From positions 62,001 to 126,000 of the forward strand of contig NZ_JAADZV010000011.1 of NCBI RefSeq assembly GCF_010645075.1: 64,000 nt of DNA. Reading direction: 5' to 3'. Position numbers and translations under genes: made by a program. The notes below the pieces were generated by a model, which did not search any database, was not told the DNA's origin, and saw only the letters and a program-made list of their open reading frames with translations. Shown piece after piece: positions 25,721 to 34,220 of the stretch (positions are counted from its first letter, which is position 1; each line of letters begins with the position of its first letter). The DNA comes from Flavobacterium limi. GTDB taxonomy: Bacteria > Bacteroidota > Bacteroidia > Flavobacteriales > Flavobacteriaceae.

Positions 25721-26374
25721 ATGAAAATCCATTATATCTCTGAAAATAATAGCGTCTTAAATCATTTCTTAGGACAAATCAGAAACGTAAATATTCAGAA
25801 CGATAGTATGCGGTTTCGAAGAAATATTGAACGAATTGGTGAAATTATGGCGTATGAACTGAGCAAAAATCTTTCGTATAAAAACGTAGAAATCCAAACA
25901 CCGCTCGGTATAAAAAAAACAACCGAAATTGAAAGTGATTTGGTTCTATGCTCTATTTTAAGGGCCGGATTACCGCTTCATAATGGTTTTTTAAATTATT
26001 TTGATGCTGCCGAAAATAGCTTTGTTTCAGCCTGCAGGCATCATCCCAATAATGATGATGCTTTCGAAATTTTAGTGGAGTATCAGGCACTTTCTAACCT
26101 AAACAATAAAACGGTTTTACTTCTTGATCCGATGCTGGCAACCGGTCAGTCTATTGTTGCAGTTCATGAAAAATTAGTTCAGAATGCTGTTCCAAAGGAA
26201 ATTCATATTGCAGTTGTTATTGCTGCGCCTGAAGGTGTTGCCTATATTGAAAAAAATCTTCCTGAAAACTGTCATTTATGGATTGCTGCCTTAGACGAAA
26301 AATTAAACGCAAAAAACTATATAGTTCCCGGACTTGGCGATGCCGGTGATCTTGCTTACGGAAACAAATTATAG
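25721..26374 (+). CDS. upp: Uracil phosphoribosyltransferase
   Basis: A 217-residue type I phosphoribosyltransferase, which makes UMP from uracil and PRPP. The PRPP loop is LLLDPMLATGQS (around 132-143), and the C-terminal uracil-binding PGLGDAGD motif is present. The length is typical. It converges with the DUF6427-type gene, with a 6-bp overlap at the 3' ends. Confidence 0.95.
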   Translation: MKIHYISENNSVLNHFLGQIRNVNIQNDSMRFRRNIERIGEIMAYELSKNLSYKNVEIQTPLGIKKTTEIESDLVLCSILRAGLPLHNGFLNYFDAAENSFVSACRHHPNNDDAFEILVEYQALSNLNNKTVLLLDPMLATGQSIVAVHEKLVQNAVPKEIHIAVVIAAPEGVAYIEKNLPENCHLWIAALDEKLNAKNYIVPGLGDAGDLAYGNKL

Positions 26375-27298
26375 CTGAGAGAAAAAAGTAAATAAACTAC
26401 AGCAAATAAGTACATAAAATATAATTTCTTTATTTAGCTTTTGCTGCATATATTCAATAGTGCTCGATGCCATGATAGTCAAAGGAGTAATGCTGAACAA
26501 CAATAAATCATTGCTTTTGTTTGCCGAAAGAAGAAAAACAAATACTGCTATAAAAAAACATGCAACAACTTTTTTATATGAAGTATGTACAATTTGCGGT
26601 CTGTTTGATAAGGTCGTTACCATTGAAACTACAAAAAATAAAACTACTGCAACATAGATTGAAAATGCTCCATTTTCGTAATTATTTTTAAAATACTCAA
26701 TCCTTAAATCGATAACTGCCCGATCCTGAATAAATTTAATTGCGTCGAAATTGAACATTAAGGATGTCGTTAAAAATAATAATGCAACTGCCAAAAGGGC
26801 AATAAAAGGTAAAACCCAATTTCTATAATCCCTCGAAACGTGAAAGATTATGGATATAAAAACCAAAATCAGGAAAAGAATACACCAAAATTGAAATAAC
26901 GAAGCCACTAAAATCCAAAAAGAAGCATCAAATATTTTTTCTTTTGAAGCTTTTAAAGATTGTAAAGAAATTAATCTCCGAAGCGCTAATAACAGAAAAA
27001 AATTAGCATAAATGACATTTGCGTTATTGAATATCGTTGGGAAAAATAATAGCAAAAGTAAATAGAATAATATCGCATATCCGTTGTCTTTACTGAGTCC
27101 GTTCTTTTTAACGATGAAATTTATCAGAAAAAAAGAGGCTAAAATAAAACACAATAAACTTATATTTTGAAACACCAAAAAATAAGAACTCATCCATGAC
27201 GGTTCCTGAATTTGAAACAGAAAAAAGAAAACCAGTATTAAAATTACGACCAAAGAATAATTTAATGGTGTAGATTTTTTAAAAACACTTGTTATCAT
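26369..27298 (-). CDS. Polytopic membrane protein (DUF6427 type)
   Basis: A 309-residue protein with about 9-10 membrane helices and few charged loops. I recognise the flavobacterial family found between upp and purD (DUF6427, from memory); no function is known. Its end overlaps the end of upp by 6 bp on the opposite strand. A near-consensus TATCTTTA lies about 27 bp upstream. Confidence 0.7.
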   Translation of the reverse strand: MITSVFKKSTPLNYSLVVILILVFFFLFQIQEPSWMSSYFLVFQNISLLCFILASFFLINFIVKKNGLSKDNGYAILFYLLLLLFFPTIFNNANVIYANFFLLLALRRLISLQSLKASKEKIFDASFWILVASLFQFWCILFLILVFISIIFHVSRDYRNWVLPFIALLAVALLFLTTSLMFNFDAIKFIQDRAVIDLRIEYFKNNYENGAFSIYVAVVLFFVVSMVTTLSNRPQIVHTSYKKVVACFFIAVFVFLLSANKSNDLLLFSITPLTIMASSTIEYMQQKLNKEIIFYVLICCSLFTFFSQL

Positions 27299-27441
27299 AA
27301 GGATATTTTATACTTTTGTGATTGTAAAGATACTACTTGTTTAAAATGAAAAAACCAAACAAGTTGAAAAAAGATTCGAATAATCGAATTTTATCTTCAA
27401 AGCATTACACAACAATAAATAACATATAATTTTAAAGAATT

Positions 27442-27672
27442 ATGACAGCTTTTTTTGAAGGAATACAATACTTATTCGTTAACATTTTGTTTGCTCCTCT
27501 TGACTTTTTACGTCGTTTGGAATTGATTACATGGTTTGGTGCAAACACTATCAACTGGATTTTCATGATCATCTGCTCTGCTGCAATCGTATATTGGATT
27601 AAACAATTACGCATTTTTGATGACGCCGGAACAGAAAACCAGGATACAACGGCTCATTCATTTTTAAAATAA
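27442..27672 (+). CDS. Small membrane protein (DUF6341 type)
   Basis: A 76-residue protein with two hydrophobic segments (about 5-22 and 35-53) and a polar tail DDAGTENQDTTAHSFLK. It is a short flavobacterial family next to purD (DUF6341, from memory). The function is unknown. A TACTTTTG element at 27310-27317 could be its promoter, with a leader of over 100 bases. Confidence 0.7.
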   Translation: MTAFFEGIQYLFVNILFAPLDFLRRLELITWFGANTINWIFMIICSAAIVYWIKQLRIFDDAGTENQDTTAHSFLK

Positions 27673-27680
27673 AAACCAAA

Positions 27681-27698
27681 CCCTTTAATTAAAAAGGG
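27681..27698. terminator. Weak hairpin between convergent DUF6341-type gene and purD
   Basis: CCCTTT (27681-27686) pairs with AAAGGG (27693-27698). T-rich sequence follows on both strands, better on the minus strand, so it could serve both convergent genes. Confidence 0.4.
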
Positions 27699-27710
27699 CT
27701 GGAATTATTT

Positions 27711-28985
27711 TTAGATTAAATCAAAACCGATATCTTTTCTAAAATACATCTTATCAAAGCTTAGTTTATCTATGTTTTGGTAAGATTTTTTTATGGCCTC
27801 CTGGAAATTATCTCCGTATGATGTTACAGCAATTACACGTCCTCCATTAGTAACGACATTTTCGCCATCTAATTTTGTTCCTGCGTGAAAAACTATCGAA
27901 TCCTGTATATTTTCTAATCCTGTAATTACTTTTCCTTTTTCGAATTCTTCAGGATATCCGCCGGATACCACCATTACAGTTGTAGCACTTCTCGGATCAA
28001 CTTCTAAATTAAAGTCTCCCAATTTTTGGTCCGCAACAGACAAGAACAATTCAACTAAATCTGATTTTAATCTTGGAACCACAACTTCAGTTTCAGGATC
28101 ACCCATTCTTACGTTGTACTCAATAACGATTGGTTCGTTTTTAACGTTGATCAAACCAATGAACACAAAACCTTTATATTCGATTCCGTCTTTTTGAAAA
28201 CCTTCGATTGTTGGTTTTACAATACGGGTTTCAATTTTTTCCATTAAAACCGCATCAACATAAGGAACTGGGGAAACTGCTCCCATTCCGCCTGTGTTTA
28301 AACCTGTATCTCCTTCTCCGATTCTTTTGTAATCTTTTGCTGTTGGAAGAATTTTATAGCTTTTTCCGTCAGTTAAAACGAAACAGCTTAATTCGATTCC
28401 GTCCAGGAATTCTTCGATAACCACTTTTGAACTTGCTGTTCCGAATTTGGCGTGAACCAGCATATTACGCAATTCTGTCTTTGCTTCTTCAAGATCCTGA
28501 ATAATCAAAACACCTTTTCCGGCTGCTAAACCGTCTGCTTTTAAAACGTAAGGTGGTTGTAATGTTTCCAAAAATTCACATCCTTGTTCAACTGTTTCGG
28601 CAGTAAAACTGTCATAAGCAGCAGTTGGAATGTTATGTTTCATCAGGAATTCTTTTGCGAATTCTTTACTTCCTTCTAATTGAGCACCTAATTTAGATGG
28701 TCCAATAACCGGAATATGTTTTAAACTTTCGTCATTTTTAAAATAATCGTAAATACCTTTTACCAACGGATCTTCAGGTCCTACGACTACTAAACTTATA
28801 TTTTCCTTAAGAACTAAAGCTTTTACCGCTTCAAAATCTGTTGCAGATATGGCAACGTTTTCAGCAATTGCAGCAGTTCCTGCATTTCCAGGTACTACAA
28901 AAAGTTTTTCGCAAAGCGGACTCTGAGTCATTTTCCATGCAAATGCATGCTCTCTTCCGCCTGATCCCAATAATAAAATTGTCAT
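27711..28985 (-). CDS. purD: Phosphoribosylamine-glycine ligase
   Basis: A 424-residue GAR synthetase, which joins phosphoribosylamine and glycine with ATP in purine synthesis. The N-terminus MTILLLGSGGREHA, the ATP-grasp segment VLKADGLAAGKGVLI and the metal-binding VEFNVRMGDPE-type motif (here IEYNVRMGDPETE) are all present. The length is normal. Confidence 0.97.
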   Translation of the reverse strand: MTILLLGSGGREHAFAWKMTQSPLCEKLFVVPGNAGTAAIAENVAISATDFEAVKALVLKENISLVVVGPEDPLVKGIYDYFKNDESLKHIPVIGPSKLGAQLEGSKEFAKEFLMKHNIPTAAYDSFTAETVEQGCEFLETLQPPYVLKADGLAAGKGVLIIQDLEEAKTELRNMLVHAKFGTASSKVVIEEFLDGIELSCFVLTDGKSYKILPTAKDYKRIGEGDTGLNTGGMGAVSPVPYVDAVLMEKIETRIVKPTIEGFQKDGIEYKGFVFIGLINVKNEPIVIEYNVRMGDPETEVVVPRLKSDLVELFLSVADQKLGDFNLEVDPRSATTVMVVSGGYPEEFEKGKVITGLENIQDSIVFHAGTKLDGENVVTNGGRVIAVTSYGDNFQEAIKKSYQNIDKLSFDKMYFRKDIGFDLI

Positions 28986-29009
28986 GTGTTGTTGTATTTA
29001 GTTTTGGTG

Positions 29010-29017
29010 CAAAAATA
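29010..29017 (-). promoter_or_regulatory. Candidate -7 promoter element for purD
   Basis: The minus strand reads TATTTTTG, an exact TAnnTTTG match, 25 bp before the purD start. No PurR-type or riboswitch structure is visible in the short leader. Confidence 0.5.
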
Positions 29018-29091
29018 ATTGCTTTTGCACGTAAAAAATAATTAAATCCCAAAAAGTTATTGATTCTTGGCTTTTAGTAGCTGGTAAATAT

Positions 29092-29099
29092 TATTTTTG
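29092..29099 (+). promoter_or_regulatory. Candidate -7 promoter element for the CapK-like gene
   Basis: TATTTTTG matches TAnnTTTG exactly, 18 bp before the ATG at 29117. TTGG at 29067-29070 lies 21 bp upstream as a possible -33 element. Confidence 0.5.
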
Positions 29100-29116
29100 A
29101 TAAAAATAATCCTGAA

Positions 29117-30427
29117 ATGATTCGCCTTTTTGATATTTCCCTTCAATTAAATGGTTTTCCGATAAAGAAAGCCAAAACCGAATTGGATAAAATTGTTCAT
29201 TTTTCAGAAGAAGAATATGTTTCGTTTCTTGAAAATAAAAAAAGAGAAATCGTTGATTTTCACCTCAAAAACAATTCATTTTATGCAGTATTAGCAGGAA
29301 ATACAACTTCTGAAAACTGGGAAAATCTTCCCATCCTGAACAAGCAAAACCTGCAGAAACCCCTTGCAGAAAGACTTTCAAACGGTTATTCAAAAAAAAA
29401 CATCTACCTCAACAAAACGTCCGGATCAAGCGGAACACCTTTTGTTTTTGCTAAAGATAAATATTCTCACGCTCTAACCTGGGCATCAAATATGATGCGT
29501 TTTGGATGGTTCAGTATCGATTTTAATCATTCGTATCAGGCCCGTTTTTATGGAATTCCAATGGATTTTATTGGATATCAAAAAGAACGTTTCAAGGATT
29601 TTTTAACGCATCGTTTTCGTTTTCCTGTTTTTGATTTATCTGATGAAGTTCTCGAAAAATTTCTGCATAAATTCAAAACCAAAAAATTCGATTACCTCAA
29701 CGGATATACGAGTTCTATTGTTTTGTTTGCCAAATTTTTAGAGCAAAAAAACATTGTTCTAAATGAAATCTGTCCAAGCTTAAAAGCATGTTTTGTTACT
29801 TCTGAAATGCTTTTTGAATCAGATAAAAAATTGCTGGAAAAACAATTCGGCATTCCGATTATTAGTGAATATGGCGCTTCCGAATTGGATTTGATTGCTT
29901 TCGAAAATCCGCGGGGAGAATGGCAGGTAAATGCTGAAACTCTTTTTGTTGAAATTTTAGATGAAAACAATCATCCTGTTCCACATGGAACAGAAGGTAA
30001 AATTGTAATTACCTCTTTATTCAACAAAGCAAATCCTTTCATTCGATATGAAATTGGCGACATTGGAATTTTGGACGAAAAAAGCACGCCGCAAAAACCA
30101 ATCCTAAAAAAACTGATTGGAAGAACGAATGACGTTGCGATTTTACCAAGCGGTAAAAAATCTCCTGGCCTGACATTTTATTATGTAACTAAAAGCATTA
30201 TTGAAGACGATGGAAACGTCAAAGAATTTATTATCAAACAAACCAAATTAGACACTTTTGAAATTGATTATGTTGCTGAAAAAGAATTAGTTTCAGAACA
30301 AATAGAAAAAATAAAACAAGCAATTGATCTGTATCTGGAACCACATCTAAACTTCACTTTCACCCGAAAAACAGTTTTAGAAAGAACCAATCGGGGGAAA
30401 TTAAAACAGTTTAAATCATTTCTATAA
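29117..30427 (+). CDS. AMP-forming ligase, phenylacetate-CoA-ligase/CapK-like
   Basis: A 436-residue adenylate-forming enzyme without the usual long N-terminal domain. The nucleotide loop is NKTSGSSGTPFVF (about 97-109), followed by SEYGASELDLIAFE and the hinge IRYEIGDIG with the ligase RTND. This short form resembles CapK and coenzyme F390 synthetase-like proteins found in polysaccharide clusters. The neighbouring glycan genes at 31-34 kb fit that. The acid substrate is unknown. Confidence 0.8.
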   Translation: MIRLFDISLQLNGFPIKKAKTELDKIVHFSEEEYVSFLENKKREIVDFHLKNNSFYAVLAGNTTSENWENLPILNKQNLQKPLAERLSNGYSKKNIYLNKTSGSSGTPFVFAKDKYSHALTWASNMMRFGWFSIDFNHSYQARFYGIPMDFIGYQKERFKDFLTHRFRFPVFDLSDEVLEKFLHKFKTKKFDYLNGYTSSIVLFAKFLEQKNIVLNEICPSLKACFVTSEMLFESDKKLLEKQFGIPIISEYGASELDLIAFENPRGEWQVNAETLFVEILDENNHPVPHGTEGKIVITSLFNKANPFIRYEIGDIGILDEKSTPQKPILKKLIGRTNDVAILPSGKKSPGLTFYYVTKSIIEDDGNVKEFIIKQTKLDTFEIDYVAEKELVSEQIEKIKQAIDLYLEPHLNFTFTRKTVLERTNRGKLKQFKSFL

Positions 30428-30441
30428 TATAGATAAAATCT

Positions 30442-30449
30442 TACATTTG
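30442..30449 (+). promoter_or_regulatory. Candidate -7 promoter element for the ORF6N gene
   Basis: TACATTTG is an exact TAnnTTTG match, 20 bp before the ATG at 30470. Confidence 0.5.
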
Positions 30450-30469
30450 TTTTTTTCATTTAAAAACTT

Positions 30470-31001
30470 ATGGACAATCATTCTTTACTTTCAGAAGAAA
30501 CAATTTCTAATAAAATATATTTTATTCGCGGACAAAAGGTAATGCTGGATAGTGATTTAGCTTCGCTTTATGATGTTGAAACTAAAAGACTAAATGAACA
30601 AGTTAAAAGAAATTTATCCAGATTTCCTAAAGATTTCATGTTTCAACTAACTGAAAATGAATATAATTCTTCAAGGTCGCAAATTGCGACCTTGAAGAAT
30701 GGAAGAGGCTCAAATTTAAAATACCTCCCTTATGCCTTTACGGAACATGGAATTTTAATGCTTTCTAGTGTTTTAAAAAGTGACAAAGCAATACAAACTA
30801 ATATTCAAATCATGAGGATTTTCACGAAAGTGAGACAAATGCTTTTGGATACAACTGAAATAAAAGTTGATATTTTGCAGATTCAAAAAAAGCTAGAAAA
30901 TCACGATAAAAATATAGAACTGGTGTTTTTCTTACCTGGATGAGTTAACCGAGAAGAAAGAAAACGAAACAGAAAGAGTAAAAATTGGTTATAAAAAGTA
31001 A
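30470..31001 (+). pseudogene. ORF6N-domain DNA-binding protein, frameshifted near the C-terminus
   Basis: The N-terminal ORF6N domain is intact (IYFIRGQKVMLDSDLASLYD, then RFPKDFMFQLT and YLPYAFTEHGILMLSSVL). ORF6N is a phage- and mobile-element-linked DNA-binding domain. The frame stops at 30943 after ELVFFLPG. Removing one T from the five-T run at 30926-30930 instead gives ELVFSYLDELTEKKENETER and then VKIGYKK, a normal family ending, with a stop at 30999-31001. The coding region contains a perfect palindrome (30666-30700). Confidence 0.85.
30666..30700. repeat. Perfect 17-bp-arm palindrome inside the ORF6N gene
   Basis: The arms at 30666-30682 and 30684-30700 are exact reverse complements around a single A. 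The core 15-mer GTCGCAAATTGCGAC recurs on the opposite strand at 31040-31054, just past the gene. It encodes the surface segment SSRSQIATLKN of the protein. Confidence 0.9.
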
Positions 31002-31039
31002 CTATTTTTGGATTACAAATTTTGGTCTTAAAAAATGAA

Positions 31040-31054
31040 GTCGCAATTTGCGAC
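31040..31054. repeat. Second copy of the ORF6N palindrome core
   Basis: GTCGCAATTTGCGAC is the exact reverse complement of the 15-mer at 30676-30690. It lies between the ORF6N gene and the convergent glycosyltransferase gene. Confidence 0.85.
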
Positions 31055-31064
31055 CATGACTAAT

Positions 31065-31832
31065 TTAAATTTTCTTTATATATCGCGGTTTTATAATCAA
31101 CTGTGTATATAAAAACCTCATCATCAACAAAACAGAAAACACAAAATTATATCCGTGGAATTCTCTGTAAACTCCAAAATTGTGTTTTATCAGTTTGAAT
31201 TTTGAAGATGATACTGAATTTTTTCTGATTCTGTAAAAAGCCAGAGATTCCGGGACAGGTTTTGCTATTTTTATTTGTTTTAAAATCGTAAGCCATATTC
31301 TCCAATCCTGGCGCTTTTGTGATGTTTCCAGAATAATTTTTCCGAAATAATCCGCATCATAAATAGCTGTCAGATTACCTACATAATTACAGAAAAACAA
31401 TTGTTTGTAAGTTAATGGATTTGGTGATTCTACTTTTCTGTTTAAATTATTTCCTTCTTCATCAATAGAATGGTAAAAACTAAAAGTAAAATGTAAATTA
31501 TTCGTTTTTAAAAACTGAATTTGCTTTTCTAATTTCTCGGGAAACCACAAATCATCGGCATCCAAATAGGCAATATATTTTCCTGTGGCTTTTTCTAAAG
31601 CGGCATTTCTCGCAAAACCATTTCCTTGATTTTCAGGTAACTTAAAGAGTTTGATTCTGTTATCTTTTTGGGTAAATTCTTCAATTATCGTAACTGTTTC
31701 ATCATTTGAAGCATCATCAGCTAAAATCATTTCCCAGTTTTGATAACTTTGATCCAGTACCGATTGCAGCGTTTGCCGAATATATTTCTCGGCATTATAT
31801 GTAGGCGTTATGATAGAAACTAACTCACTCAT
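31065..31832 (-). CDS. Glycosyltransferase family 2
   Basis: A 255-residue GT-A glycosyltransferase. It has SIITPTYNAEKYI (7-19), ILADDAS (36-42) and the metal-binding DADDLW (91-96), and no clear membrane anchor. It would add a sugar from an NDP-donor to a lipid-linked glycan on the cytoplasmic side. The start at 31832 overlaps the sugar-transferase gene by one base, so the two are coupled. Confidence 0.92.
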   Translation of the reverse strand: MSELVSIITPTYNAEKYIRQTLQSVLDQSYQNWEMILADDASNDETVTIIEEFTQKDNRIKLFKLPENQGNGFARNAALEKATGKYIAYLDADDLWFPEKLEKQIQFLKTNNLHFTFSFYHSIDEEGNNLNRKVESPNPLTYKQLFFCNYVGNLTAIYDADYFGKIILETSQKRQDWRIWLTILKQIKIAKPVPESLAFYRIRKNSVSSSKFKLIKHNFGVYREFHGYNFVFSVLLMMRFLYTQLIIKPRYIKKI

Positions 31833-33184
31833 TAATATGCTTTTTCATCACCTTTAATAATATGATAAATTGTAGTTACAATAATTTTAAGATCTAATAA
31901 AATTGACCAGTTTTCGATGTAAAAAATATCATATTTGACCCGGTTTATAATATCATAATCGGTTTCGATTTCTCCGCGAAAACCTTTTACCTGAGCCAAA
32001 CCTGTAATTCCGGGTTTTATAAAATGGCGTACCATAAATTTATCTACCTTAAGTATATATTCCTGATTATAACTTACAATATGTGGCCTTGGCCCGACTA
32101 CAGACATTTCCCCGATCAAAACATTAAAAAACTGAGGCAGTTCATCAATACTGGTTTTTCGAATAAACCTCCCTATTTTAGTGACTCTCGGATCGTTTTT
32201 AGAAACCTGATTTGAATAGTCGTTATTACTCAATTCCATTGAACGGAACTTATAACAATAGAATTCCTTATTATTAAGCCCATTCCGTTTTTGTCTGAGC
32301 AAAACGGGACCTTTTGACTCCAGTTTTATTAAAACTCCTAAAATTGGCAATACCCAGGAAAGAACTCCAATGATGATAATTATTGAAAAAACAACATCAA
32401 AACTTCGTTTCATTATCTTATACAAATGTTCATCGAGACGTATACTCCGAAGGGCAATTACAGGAATATAGTCATAATATTCTAAGATGAAATTTCTAAA
32501 AAATATCTGATTGTCATCTGGAATAAATTTCAATGTTTTCAGGTTACTGTCGGCAAAATCAATAATTTCATTCATCTGATCCTGGGATAAACCGATAATA
32601 GAACAATACATTTCATCCATGTTTTTATTCAGTACAAATTCAAACATTTGTTCAATATGCTCCGTTTTTACTTTTTCAAATTCAAAAACATGAATCAGTT
32701 CATATCCATAATCCGGATTCTCAGTAAAGAAATGCCTTAAAGGGGAAATACTTTCGTTATTTCCCAGCAGCACAACTCTTCTGTGATTTCCGCCAAAGAC
32801 AACCCTGTAGGTCTGCAGGAAATAGTAGATTGAAAACTTAATGAATAAAATAAGAATGAATACAAACCATAAGTAAAACAGCAATGTTCTAAAACTGGTT
32901 TGTTTCGCATAAAAGAAGGCTAGTGCAAAAACTACAAAACCAAATAAACAGGCTTGTTTTAAAGCGCAATTTAAAATTGCAATAACTTTGGTATAACGAT
33001 ATACTTCGTAAAAACCTAAATCGGAAGCAATACCAATCCAGCCAATATTTAGTACAGCTAAAAATAAAAATTTATCTACAGGAAAATGCGCAATATATAC
33101 CGCAAAAAAATTGATAATAAGTAAATCAATCAAATAGGAGAACGGACGGATGTAGCCTGAATATTTTCCTGTTTTGGTCCGCAT
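31832..33184 (-). CDS. Polyprenyl-phosphate sugar-1-phosphate transferase
   Basis: A 450-residue membrane enzyme. Four to five N-terminal helices (to about 130) and a central nucleotide-binding-like region precede the C-terminal bacterial sugar-transferase domain. That domain holds the helix from MKRSFDVVFSIIII, GPVLLRQKRNG, YKFRSME and the catalytic stretch SIDELPQFFNVL with VVGPRPH. It would load the first sugar phosphate on undecaprenyl phosphate to start surface-glycan synthesis. It sits between the epimerase and GT2 genes with no gaps. Confidence 0.93.
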   Translation of the reverse strand: MRTKTGKYSGYIRPFSYLIDLLIINFFAVYIAHFPVDKFLFLAVLNIGWIGIASDLGFYEVYRYTKVIAILNCALKQACLFGFVVFALAFFYAKQTSFRTLLFYLWFVFILILFIKFSIYYFLQTYRVVFGGNHRRVVLLGNNESISPLRHFFTENPDYGYELIHVFEFEKVKTEHIEQMFEFVLNKNMDEMYCSIIGLSQDQMNEIIDFADSNLKTLKFIPDDNQIFFRNFILEYYDYIPVIALRSIRLDEHLYKIMKRSFDVVFSIIIIIGVLSWVLPILGVLIKLESKGPVLLRQKRNGLNNKEFYCYKFRSMELSNNDYSNQVSKNDPRVTKIGRFIRKTSIDELPQFFNVLIGEMSVVGPRPHIVSYNQEYILKVDKFMVRHFIKPGITGLAQVKGFRGEIETDYDIINRVKYDIFYIENWSILLDLKIIVTTIYHIIKGDEKAY

Positions 33185-34168
33185 TTATTTTATATAATTT
33201 GAAAAATCCTTATGTTCTTCTTTTGAAAGTTCCTCTTTTGAAAGCGATTTAAAATAATCGTAGGTAATTTTCATCCCTTCGGCACGGCTTACTTTAGCTT
33301 CCCATCCTAACAATTCTTTTGCTTTTGAAGTATCCGGCTGGCGCTGCAAAGGATCATTTATTGGTAACGGATGGTACACTACTTTTTGACTGGTTCCGGT
33401 AAGTTTAATTATTTCCTCTGCAAAATCTTTGATAGTAATCTCATCAGGATTTCCAATATTCACAGGATATACATAATCCGAATGCAACAATCTGTAAATT
33501 CCTTCTACCTGATCGTCAACATAACAGAAAGAACGTGTCTGCATTCCGTCTCCAAAAATGGTCAGATCTTCTCCACGAAGTGCCTGTCCTATAAAAGCCG
33601 GAATCACCCGCCCATCATTTAGACGCATTCTTGGTCCGTAAGTATTAAAAATACGTACAATTCGGGTTTCTACACCATGAAAAGTATGGTACGCCATGGT
33701 TATTGATTCCTGAAAACGTTTGGCCTCATCATAAACTCCGCGTGGTCCAATTGTATTTACGTTTCCGTAATATTCTTCTGTCTGCGGATGAACTAAAGGA
33801 TCTCCATATACTTCAGAAGTAGAAGCAATCAAAATCCTTGCTTTTTTTACACGGGCCAAACCTAATAAATTGTGTGTTCCCAAAGAACCAACTTTTAAAG
33901 TCTGAATTGGAATCTTTAAATAATCTATTGGGCTTGCAGGTGAGGCAAAGTGCAATATATAATCTAATTCGCCGGGAATATGAACAAATTTTGTAATGTC
34001 ATGATGATAGAATTCAAAGTGCTCCAATTTGAATAAATGTTCAATATTTTTAAGATCTCCGGTAATCAGATTATCCATTCCGATAACATAATAGCCTTCT
34101 TTGATAAATCTATCGCACAAATGAGACCCTAAAAATCCTGCGGCACCCGTAATAAGTATTCTTTTCAT
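33185..34168 (-). CDS. NAD-dependent sugar-nucleotide decarboxylase/epimerase (UDP-xylose synthase-like)
   Basis: A 327-residue extended short-chain dehydrogenase. The NAD motif is GAAGFLG (8-14), TSEVYGDP is conserved, and the catalytic Tyr-x-x-x-Lys appears as YDEAK (about 146-150). The segments RPHHFASPASP-like (HFASPASPIDYL) and FGDGMQTRSFCYVDD are hallmarks of UDP-glucuronate decarboxylase, which makes UDP-xylose. It opens the three-gene glycan operon. Confidence 0.87.
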   Translation of the reverse strand: MKRILITGAAGFLGSHLCDRFIKEGYYVIGMDNLITGDLKNIEHLFKLEHFEFYHHDITKFVHIPGELDYILHFASPASPIDYLKIPIQTLKVGSLGTHNLLGLARVKKARILIASTSEVYGDPLVHPQTEEYYGNVNTIGPRGVYDEAKRFQESITMAYHTFHGVETRIVRIFNTYGPRMRLNDGRVIPAFIGQALRGEDLTIFGDGMQTRSFCYVDDQVEGIYRLLHSDYVYPVNIGNPDEITIKDFAEEIIKLTGTSQKVVYHPLPINDPLQRQPDTSKAKELLGWEAKVSRAEGMKITYDYFKSLSKEELSKEEHKDFSNYIK

Positions 34169-34187
34169 ATTAATTTGTTTCCTTCAG

Positions 34188-34195
34188 CAAATTTA
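34188..34195 (-). promoter_or_regulatory. Candidate -7 promoter element for the glycan operon
   Basis: The minus strand reads TAAATTTG, an exact TAnnTTTG match, 20 bp before the UDP-xylose-synthase-like gene. Confidence 0.55.
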
Positions 34196-34220
34196 CTTTT
34201 TTCAATTTTATAAAGTAAAT

